Assembly (NCBI GenBank): GCA_002474405.1
Contig: DLQW01000051.1
Span: 1 to 54,257, forward strand
Length of the DNA: 54,257 nt
Direction of reading: 5' to 3'
DNA from: Christensenella sp. UBA7597
GTDB lineage: Bacteria > Bacillota > Clostridia > Christensenellales > Borkfalkiaceae
Below the pieces are notes generated by a model, which saw nothing but the letters and a program-made list of their open reading frames with translations, had not been told where the DNA came from and did no database searches. The first letter of the stretch is position 1. Every line of letters begins with the position of its first letter. Positions 17,797 through 24,180 of the stretch are shown one piece after another. The position numbers were made by a program, and so were the translations under genes.

Positions 17797-18480
17797 TTAT
17801 CTTTTTATCGTCAGCAGCCTTTTCAGGCGTTCGTTTTCCTCTTTCAGCCGGGCGTTCTCTTCACGCAGCGCCCCCGCGATCCGTTCGTATAACAGGTTGA
17901 TTTCCCGCTCCAGTCTGCGCTTTAAAAACTCCCCGCAAGGCGCCGTTTTACCGCCCGCCGCAAATTTTTTAACGCTTCCCGCAGCGCTTTTTTCCGCAGC
18001 GCCGACGGCTCCGACTTTTGACTGTCCCGCATTTTCCAGCCCCAGTTCCTTTTTTGCCCGTTCGATTTTTTCCGGCTGCTTTTTCAGTACGTTCCTGTAC
18101 TTGTTCTGCAATCTCAGCCCCAGCTTCGCGTCCGCGCCCGTTACGTTCATAATCGCGCGCCGTACCGAAATTCCCTTGCTCTTTTCCGCCAGAATGCTTT
18201 TCAGCGCCTCGTCCGTCTCCTCTTCCGTAAATTCGCGGATTTTTTCCACGCTGAGTTCTTTCCCGTCCAGCAGCTTCATTACCCGCTCGTCCGAACCGGC
18301 AGAACGCATCAGCGCGTAATAATAATTGCGCACGCTTCCCCGCGCCCTGCCGTGTTCCGCGCCGTACGAGGCAAACAACGCCGTCAGCGTTTTCCCCGAT
18401 TTTTTCCCTTTCCAGATGTACTCCACCAGCGTTTTCGCTTCCTCTTCCGTATAACCGTTAATTTTTCCGCTTGCGTTCAT
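17797..18480 (-). CDS. Myb/SANT-like protein with C-terminal leucine-zipper coil
   Basis: 227 residues of unknown specific function. The N-terminus (about 8-60: YTEEEAKTLVEYIWKG..GRARGSVRNYYYALM) resembles a Myb/SANT or RsfA-type helix-turn-helix. The middle is charged and helical. The C-terminus (about 185-224) has heptad-like leucines (INLLYERIAGALREENARL..) suggesting a dimerising coiled coil. GGAGG lies 8 nt before the ATG. It is divergent from the 18617 gene with a 136-nt gap. A DNA-binding regulator is inferred. Confidence 0.65.
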   Translation of the reverse strand: MNASGKINGYTEEEAKTLVEYIWKGKKSGKTLTALFASYGAEHGRARGSVRNYYYALMRSAGSDERVMKLLDGKELSVEKIREFTEEETDEALKSILAEKSKGISVRRAIMNVTGADAKLGLRLQNKYRNVLKKQPEKIERAKKELGLENAGQSKVGAVGAAEKSAAGSVKKFAAGGKTAPCGEFLKRRLEREINLLYERIAGALREENARLKEENERLKRLLTIKR

Positions 18481-18616
18481 GTCCTCTCCTCCGAATTTTA
18501 TTCCGCGGCGGCGTTTCCCGTCCGCGCAGCCGTCGTTTCCTGCGGCGGAAAGGATTATTAACCTATTTTTTCGTTTTTATACATATCGCAACGCAAAAAC
18601 CGAATAAAATAACGGT

Positions 18617-19501
18617 ATGAAAGTACGTTTTTTATCCTCCGTTCCCTGCGCGCTCACCATCGGCGGCAAATATTACGGCGTTACCGACGGTTTCGAACGC
18701 TTTGCGGAAATCGCGCTGAAAGATAATCTCTTCGCCTGTTTTTCTCCGCAGAACGCCCTCCCCCTCGGCGTGTTTTTAAACGAAAACCTCTTCTTCGCGC
18801 CTCCGGAGGGCGTATACGTCTGCCTCCTCCGCGACGGCGCGGCGGTGTACGCGCGCTCGTTTCCGCCCCGTCTGAGCGAAACGAGAATCGTCGCGCAGGA
18901 ACGATTCGTCGCCGACCTCATCACCGTGTTTTTTCAGGGCTCCCTCTGCATCTCGCTGGAAACGTCCGCGGGCTTTTACATATCGCCGTTGCCGCTCCGC
19001 TACGAAAACGCAACCATCTCGAAACACGGCGAACTGTATTTCGTCGAGGGGAAAAACGCGCTTTGTATTTTCAACGCGCGCGGTAAAAAACTGTTCGACG
19101 AAGAAGTGCTTTCCTACACCGCGGACGAAGCCACGCTGAAAGCAAGCGTAAAATTAAGCGGCGGCGCAAAACGGGTGCTGTACGGCGAGTGGGCGCTCGC
19201 GCAAAACGAATGTTACCGCATTTCGGGTAAAATCGAAGGCACGGAAAACAGCGGACTCCTCGCTTACGATTTTTTCGAAAACTTCCGCGTGAGGGCTGAC
19301 GTATCGGCGTTTTTGTCGCGCGAACTTGCGGAAAAATCGGAAAAACTGGGGGCATACCTCGGCGAATACGCGTACGCGTTCCCCTGCGAGAACGAAAACG
19401 AGTGCGGCGTGCTGCGTAAAAAGGGCGAACGAATCTACGAAGCTGATTATTACGTAACGGAAACCTCCGGCGGCAAAATCACCGATTTCAAAAAAATCTA
19501 A
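18617..19501 (+). CDS. Conserved-looking protein of unknown function
   Basis: 294 residues that I do not recognise. There is no signal peptide, membrane helix or metal motif. The composition is beta-rich, with alternating hydrophobics and repeated short turns such as GGKYYGV, ISPLPLRYENATI and FNARGKKLF, followed by a more helical C-terminal part. Codon use matches its neighbours, supporting a real gene. The ATG lacks a clear ribosome binding site. Downstream are repeat cluster R4 and the terminator at 19846-19879. Confidence 0.7.
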   Translation: MKVRFLSSVPCALTIGGKYYGVTDGFERFAEIALKDNLFACFSPQNALPLGVFLNENLFFAPPEGVYVCLLRDGAAVYARSFPPRLSETRIVAQERFVADLITVFFQGSLCISLETSAGFYISPLPLRYENATISKHGELYFVEGKNALCIFNARGKKLFDEEVLSYTADEATLKASVKLSGGAKRVLYGEWALAQNECYRISGKIEGTENSGLLAYDFFENFRVRADVSAFLSRELAEKSEKLGAYLGEYAYAFPCENENECGVLRKKGERIYEADYYVTETSGGKITDFKKI

Positions 19502-19504
19502 CCG

Positions 19505-19800
19505 CGATGAGGGGCATATCTTGCTTTCCCCTTTTGGGAATCCTTGTCGGGTTGCCGCTTGAAGGCAATCCCGGCAAGTAGAGTGGCGAGCATATGCGAG
19601 CCGAGAGAGGATTTATTAAATTCATTGCCTTCGTCAAGCTTCCCCTCTTGCCTTCGTCAAGGCTTCCCCCCGGGGGGAAGCTGTCGCTGAAAGCGACTGA
19701 TGAGGGGCGCACCTTGTTTTCATTGAAATTTTTCAAACAAAGCGGCGCCTCTTGCTTTTCCTTTCGGGGAAAGTGTCTGCGTAAGCAGACGATAGAGGTC
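19505..19800. repeat. Composite hairpin repeat cluster R4
   Basis: Type B with an inserted hairpin (19520-19612: CTTTCCCCTTTTGGG, insert TTGTCGGGTTGCC / GGCAATCCCGGCAA with loop GCTTGAA, then GTGGCGAGC..GCGAGCC and GAGAGAGG). Then type A (19660-19712: GCTTCCCCCCGGGGGGAAG, GTCGC tgaaa GCGAC, TGATGAGGGGCGC), the TTTCATTGAAATT spacer, and type B (19750-19798: GTCTGC gtaa GCAGAC, GATAGAGGTC). No gene is seen. The insert is the covarying partner of the one in R1. Confidence 0.85.
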
Positions 19801-19845
19801 AAATGAGAATTCTTGCCGCCTCCCGCGTTCCTCTCCCCTGCGTCA

Positions 19846-19879
19846 AAAAGCCGCGCTTTCCTGCCGAAGCGCGGCTTTT
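19846..19879. terminator. Bidirectional intrinsic terminator
   Basis: AAAAGCCGCGCTT / AAGCGCGGCTTTT, a perfect 13-bp stem with an 8-nt loop, then TCTCTATTTTCG. It serves the convergent genes at 18617 (plus) and 19938 (minus). Confidence 0.88.
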
Positions 19880-19937
19880 CTCTATTTTCGTTTCTCTGTT
19901 TTCGTTAACAAATTTTCGCAACAGAAGCGGCAATCTC

Positions 19938-20933
19938 TCAGCCGTTCATAACGCAGCTCATCAGCGAAACTTTCTTATCGGCAAAATCCCCTGCCGAAAT
20001 AATCCCGTCGTCCGCCAGCTGCTTATATCCTCTCAGCGCCGCCGTTATCGCTTCTTCCGCCTTCACCGTATCCGCATACGAGCTTTGTCTCAGCATCGCG
20101 GGCATTTCCGCATGCAGCTTCGCGTCGGAATACCGCAACAGCCGGATTTTCTTCTCGCTGTAATCGGAACTGGAAATCACCGATTCATCGCAGAGTTTTT
20201 TGTACTCCCGCAACAATCCGATCACCCGCGTTTCCGCTTCGATCCGCGCAAGCAAATCCTCGTTTTTATTCTTTCCCGCCGCCGCATACGCTTTTACGCC
20301 CGTACCGGGCACCTGCTCCGCCGATCTTTCCCGAATCGTTCCCGCGCACACGAAATACGCCACTGTTAAAACCGCCTGAAAAATCAGCGAAACGAACATA
20401 TTCGTTTTAAATCCGCCCAGCACCGCCTGCACCGTCTCGTTCTTCTGCACCGAAGAGTAAATATCTTTCAGCTGCGATTTCACCACGCTCACGAACACAA
20501 TCGAAACCACGGTATACGCCAGCGCCAGCGAAACGGAAACAATCACAAACGTCGTTCCCACTCTCCGGCATGTCTTTTTCGAAAAGCAGAAAATCGAAAT
20601 CACCGTAAGCACGCATCCCACCACCGCGGCAGCCAGCGTCAGCACCGAAAAGATGCCGGAAATCACTTCCAGCGCCGTAAAATCCGCCTCGTACTTCATC
20701 TCGGTGTACATTTCGGTAATCAGCGTTTTCAGCACCGCGGGCAGTTCGAACGACAGCATGTCGTACCCGTTCGCAAACAATTTCACGTCTTTGATTTTCA
20801 GCCCCGCTTCCAGCTCCATGTTGAAGCCTACGTCCAGCTTGATCACCGAACACAACATTCCTGCGAAAAGCAGCGCGCTCGCCAGAAACGCTATCGAAGC
20901 AAGCACGATTTTCTTTGCGGACATCTCTTTCAT
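19938..20933 (-). CDS. Four-helix membrane protein with two SHOCT-like motifs
   Basis: 331 residues. Membrane segments lie near 10-30, 90-115, 122-148 and 172-195, with an extracellular segment between the first two. The cytoplasmic C-terminus carries two copies of a SHOCT-like motif: LREYKKLCDESVISSSDY.EKK near 240-267 and LRGYKQLADDGIISAGDF.DKK near 300-326. SHOCT is a short helical motif usually found once at C-termini. GGAGG lies 7 nt before the ATG; promoter at 20966-20995. Function unknown. Confidence 0.75.
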   Translation of the reverse strand: MKEMSAKKIVLASIAFLASALLFAGMLCSVIKLDVGFNMELEAGLKIKDVKLFANGYDMLSFELPAVLKTLITEMYTEMKYEADFTALEVISGIFSVLTLAAAVVGCVLTVISIFCFSKKTCRRVGTTFVIVSVSLALAYTVVSIVFVSVVKSQLKDIYSSVQKNETVQAVLGGFKTNMFVSLIFQAVLTVAYFVCAGTIRERSAEQVPGTGVKAYAAAGKNKNEDLLARIEAETRVIGLLREYKKLCDESVISSSDYSEKKIRLLRYSDAKLHAEMPAMLRQSSYADTVKAEEAITAALRGYKQLADDGIISAGDFADKKVSLMSCVMNG

Positions 20934-20965
20934 TTTCCTTCCTCCGTAATAAAGTTTGTACTTCC

Positions 20966-20995
20966 ATTATACTTCGCCGCCCGCCGCGCCGTCAA
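20966..20995 (-). promoter_or_regulatory. Promoter of the twin-SHOCT gene
   Basis: Minus strand: TTGACG (20995-20990), 18-bp spacer, TATAAT (20971-20966). A-tracts (T-runs at 20999-21034 on the plus strand) lie directly upstream and could act as an UP element. Confidence 0.8.
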
Positions 20996-21067
20996 GTCTT
21001 TTTTTAACATAATTTTAACGTTTTTTCCGTTTTTATCACAAAACCCTCGTTTTTTATTTTTCGCCCG

Positions 21068-21104
21068 CAAAAAATTAAACGCCCCCGCGCAAACGGAAGC
21101 GTTT
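21068..21104 (-). terminator. Terminator after the cyclophilin-like gene
   Basis: Minus strand: AAACGCTTCC pairs with GGGGGCGTTT (two G-T pairs), followed by AATTTTTT. It lies about 20 nt after the stop at 21126. Confidence 0.75.
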
Positions 21105-21125
21105 TCTTTCGATTTTTTTCTCGAA

Positions 21126-21977
21126 TCAATATTTCTTGATTTTTACGGACTTGATTACAATCGCCTTCTTGGGCACCTTCGCCGTAACCGTCGAAGAAGT
21201 CTCAAACGGATCGCCCGCGTTCGCCGTCAGCTTCTTTTCTTCCGTGAAGCCGTCGTCGCCGTACGTGTCCGAAGAATAATCCGAAACGGCTTTCAACAGC
21301 TCGGCGAATGTATCGCGGCTCTTCTCTTCCAGCCGCGCGAACGTGCAGTAATTGTCGCTCGCCGCCGAATCCGACGAAGACGTGTAGAAGTAAAACAGCG
21401 AAGTGGCGCTGTTATATTCGTACGGCTTGTAGCTCTGCCCGTTGCCGTCGAAGCGGTCCACATACACCGAATCTTCCGCGTCTTTCGAAGTATAGAACAT
21501 CGAAAGCGAACCGTACGTCTGCTTCCAGGCGCCCGTGCCTTCCACCTTGTAATTGTTCTTCGAAAATTCCCCGTACACTGTGCCCGTCGGGTTTTCCTTA
21601 TTCGGAGAAGCCCACACCGTCTGCGTCAGCGAAAAGTTTTTCACCGCGGCGAAATAATCGATTTCTTCCAGCTGCGTATCGTCGTCGCCTTCCGCCACCT
21701 TGTAACCGCCCGCAATCCACTTCGAAGATTCGTAGCTGTGCACGCAAAGCCCGTCGTAAAAATTATTGTCCGCCAGCTCGATGAAATGCCGCACCGTCGC
21801 GGGGGCAAGCTTTCTCGCCAGTTCGTATTTCAGCGTGTACTCGGTATCGTTGAAGCTCACCGTAATTTCCGCCTTCGGGTACGAAGTTTCGCACGAAGCG
21901 AACGTAAAAAGCGTCGTCGCCGCAGCAGCCGTCAGACAAGCCGCCACCGTAAATTTTTTGAAAATATTCTTTTTCAC
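21126..21977 (-). CDS. Cyclophilin-like lipoprotein, probably catalytically degenerate
   Basis: 283 residues. The GTG at 21977 (KKNIFKKF...) is chosen because AAGGAG lies 10 nt upstream and it begins a typical lipoprotein signal peptide with lipobox F-A-S-C near residue 29. The mature part starts like a cyclophilin-type peptidyl-prolyl isomerase (ITVSFNDTEYTLKYEL..APATVRHFIELADNNFYDGL). In cyclophilins this region leads into F-H-R-V-I..IQGGD with the catalytic Arg. Here it reads V-H-S-Y..WIAGGYKVAEGD, so Arg and Gln are absent. The C-terminal half is Ser/Tyr/Asp-rich. Probably an extracytoplasmic fold homologue; an active foldase is doubtful. Confidence 0.75.
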   Translation of the reverse strand: MKKNIFKKFTVAACLTAAAATTLFTFASCETSYPKAEITVSFNDTEYTLKYELARKLAPATVRHFIELADNNFYDGLCVHSYESSKWIAGGYKVAEGDDDTQLEEIDYFAAVKNFSLTQTVWASPNKENPTGTVYGEFSKNNYKVEGTGAWKQTYGSLSMFYTSKDAEDSVYVDRFDGNGQSYKPYEYNSATSLFYFYTSSSDSAASDNYCTFARLEEKSRDTFAELLKAVSDYSSDTYGDDGFTEEKKLTANAGDPFETSSTVTAKVPKKAIVIKSVKIKKY

Positions 21978-22138
21978 CGTTCTTTCTCTCCTTAAAAAAG
22001 TTGAAAGGCACTTTTCCCTGCCGCGCCCGCGCATGTCGCTTCCGCGCCTCGCCCGCATAAAGTACGCTTTTATTTTAAACTTTCTCTCCCCGCTCTGTCA
22101 AGCGGTTTTCCCCCGATTTTTCGCTTTTTCGCTAAGTT

Positions 22139-22357
22139 TTATGCTTTTTTCACCGTTTCCGCGCAAATCTCCGCCGTCTCCGCCCCGTTTTCTCCGATTC
22201 GGAACGTCTCCGCGCCCTCTCCGCCGCCCGTTAAAAAAGCATACGCCCCGTGCACGGCAAAAACGTCCACGCACGCATAAGCCGTCCGCTCGTACGGAAC
22301 GATTCGCTCCGCCGCAGAATCGCCGCCGCGCTTCTCAGCTGTCCGCGATGTATTTTC
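22139..22357 (-). other. Open frame of 72 codons lacking a clear start (possible remnant)
   Basis: A stop-free frame begins inside the end of the radical SAM gene and runs to TAA at 22141-22139. It encodes a segment containing RIVPYERTAYACVDVFAVHG, with amino-acid use resembling real genes here. I find no ATG and no ribosome binding site. It may be a decayed gene, a GTG-started small protein or chance. It occupies the otherwise empty gap to the cyclophilin-like gene. Confidence 0.25.
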
Positions 22358-23228
22358 TCACGTACAGCGGCACGCCCTCGCTTTCCGCCAGCCTGCGGCA
22401 GGAATCCACCGCCTCCGCGCCGATGCAGTCCACCACCGAAAACCGGCACGCCACGCCGTTTTTCACGCACGACTTCGCGAATTCCACCAGCGCGGGAAAC
22501 GCGTCGAGGCGGTACTGCGAATGGCAGATTTTCTGATAACTCTCCGCGTCCGGCGCGTTCAGAGAAACGTTCACCAGATCGATTTTCCCCTTCAGATCGG
22601 GCACGATATCGCGCTTGTTAATCAGATTGCCCTGCCCGTTCGTGTTCAGCCGCGTTTTCAGCCCGCGCGAATGCGCGTATTCCGCAATCGCCGTCATCTC
22701 GTCCATTTTGTAGGTCGGCTCGCCGAATCCGCAGAACACCAGCTCTTTGTACGCGGAAACGTCTTTCTTTTCCAGCTCCGCAATCACCTTTTCCGCCGTC
22801 GGGTCGCCGTGCCTGATCCACAGATAATTCCCGTAATAGCTCGCGCGTTCGTTTCTCACGCAGAATTCGCACCCGTTGGAGCACTTGTTCGTCAGGTTGA
22901 TATATATGTTCCCGTCCAGTTCGTACACATACGTATCCTTGCGCCCGTCGTCCGCGCGGTTCTTTCCGCCGTTGTTCCCGTTGGCGTTTCTGTTCTTGTT
23001 CGCGTTGTTCGCGGGGTTCATGCCGCGGTTCTTCGGCTTGTTCCTGCCCACGCCGTTGCCGCCCGCCGCGTTCTGCGGCTTATTCTGCTGCCGCTGCCCG
23101 TTCTGTCCGTTCTGCTGCGCCGTTTTTCCGCCGTTCGCGCCGCCGTTTCCCGCGGCGCCGTTGCTGCCCGCCGCGCCCGCGTTGTTCCCGTAAAATTTAC
23201 GGCGCTTGTTATTATTATTGTTGCCCAT
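22335..23228 (-). CDS. TatD-associated radical SAM protein with Asn/Gly-rich N-terminal extension
   Basis: 297 residues. From about residue 97 it is a compact radical SAM domain: YVYELDGNIYINLTNKC, CSNGCEFC (C116, C120, C123, the CX3CX2C cluster motif), FCGFGEPTYK, LNTNGQGN and NVSLNAPD. This matches the family annotated as TatD-nuclease-associated radical SAM, and tatD ends 21 nt upstream. Residues 1-95 are low-complexity, almost all Asn, Gly, Ala, Gln, Lys and Arg, predicted disordered. The extension is translated: AAGGAG lies 9 nt before ATG 23228 and no internal start has a comparable site. The substrate is unknown. Confidence 0.85.
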   Translation of the reverse strand: MGNNNNNKRRKFYGNNAGAAGSNGAAGNGGANGGKTAQQNGQNGQRQQNKPQNAAGGNGVGRNKPKNRGMNPANNANKNRNANGNNGGKNRADDGRKDTYVYELDGNIYINLTNKCSNGCEFCVRNERASYYGNYLWIRHGDPTAEKVIAELEKKDVSAYKELVFCGFGEPTYKMDEMTAIAEYAHSRGLKTRLNTNGQGNLINKRDIVPDLKGKIDLVNVSLNAPDAESYQKICHSQYRLDAFPALVEFAKSCVKNGVACRFSVVDCIGAEAVDSCRRLAESEGVPLYVRKYIADS

Positions 23229-23249
23229 ACAAAAATCTCCTTGAATCGT

Positions 23250-24089
23250 TCAGGGTTCGCTAAGCGTTTCTTCCGCCCGCAAACAAAACAGCCGTTCCGC
23301 GTTCCGCCGCACGCCCGCGCAAAAATCTTCCACGGTTTCGCCGCGCAGCTCCGCCAGAACTTCCGCCACCCGCGCCACGTTCGCGGGAATGTTCGGAAAC
23401 GTTCCCCGCAGCGGTTCGGGCGCCAGATACGGACTGTCCGTCTCCGTTAAAATCCTGTCTCCCGGCACGGCGAGCGCCGCCTTTTTCACCTTCTGCGCGT
23501 TTTTGAAAGTAACCACGCCGCCGAACGAGAAATACCCGCCCAGCTCCGCATACTCCGCCGCCGCTTCCGCCGAATACGAATAGCAGTGCATCAGAAAGCC
23601 GTTCCGTAACAGCTTCCGGTTCTCCCGCAGAATTTCCAGCGTATCCGCGCAGGCGTCGCGGCTGTGTATCACCGCGGGCAGATTCGCTTCGTCCGCCATT
23701 TGCAGCTGCCGCACAAACGTTTCGCGCTGAAACTCTCTCGTCGGGTTATCTTCGAAGTGATAATCCAGCCCGATTTCTCCCAGCGCCACGCACTTCTTCT
23801 CTTTCAGCAGCCCGCGCACCGTTTCCAGCGCGCGCATATATCCCGCCTCGTCCGTTTCGAACGGTTTTATTTCTTCCGGCTGCAGCCCCGCGCAGAAATA
23901 CACGCCGCGATGCCGCGCGGAAAGCTTCGCCGCCGCCGCGGAAGAAGCCTCGTCGAACCCGCTTACGATCAGCGTATCCGCGCCCGCGTTCTTCGCGGCG
24001 GCAATCGCCGCCTCTATGCCGCCCGCCGCGGCGTATTCCGCCTCGCTCGTCAGATGGCAGTGCACGTCGATATAACCCGTTTTGTTCAT
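23250..24089 (-). CDS. tatD: TatD family metal-dependent hydrolase/deoxyribonuclease
   Basis: 279-residue TIM-barrel amidohydrolase-superfamily nuclease. Metal ligands are visible: H10 and H12 (DVHCHL), the Glu in LGEIGLDYH, HSRDA, HCYSY and the Asp of TDSPYLAPEP. Known members act as Mg-dependent DNases, proposed in DNA repair or degradation. GGGAGG lies about 11 nt before the ATG. It lies between metG (91 nt upstream) and the radical SAM gene (21 nt downstream); the metG-tatD order is widespread in Firmicutes. Confidence 0.93.
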   Translation of the reverse strand: MNKTGYIDVHCHLTSEAEYAAAGGIEAAIAAAKNAGADTLIVSGFDEASSAAAAKLSARHRGVYFCAGLQPEEIKPFETDEAGYMRALETVRGLLKEKKCVALGEIGLDYHFEDNPTREFQRETFVRQLQMADEANLPAVIHSRDACADTLEILRENRKLLRNGFLMHCYSYSAEAAAEYAELGGYFSFGGVVTFKNAQKVKKAALAVPGDRILTETDSPYLAPEPLRGTFPNIPANVARVAEVLAELRGETVEDFCAGVRRNAERLFCLRAEETLSEP

Positions 24090-24180
24090 GCCGTTTGACG
24101 CCTCCCGTTCCGCCGTTCTTCTTCGCCGCCGCGCTTTACAAAACGCCGCGGCGCCTTTCTTTACGCAATTTTCCGCAAGC

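Noticed and set aside
15861..19800. CRISPR array
   Set aside because: The repeats are irregularly spaced, of several types, lack uniform spacers, and no cas genes are present.
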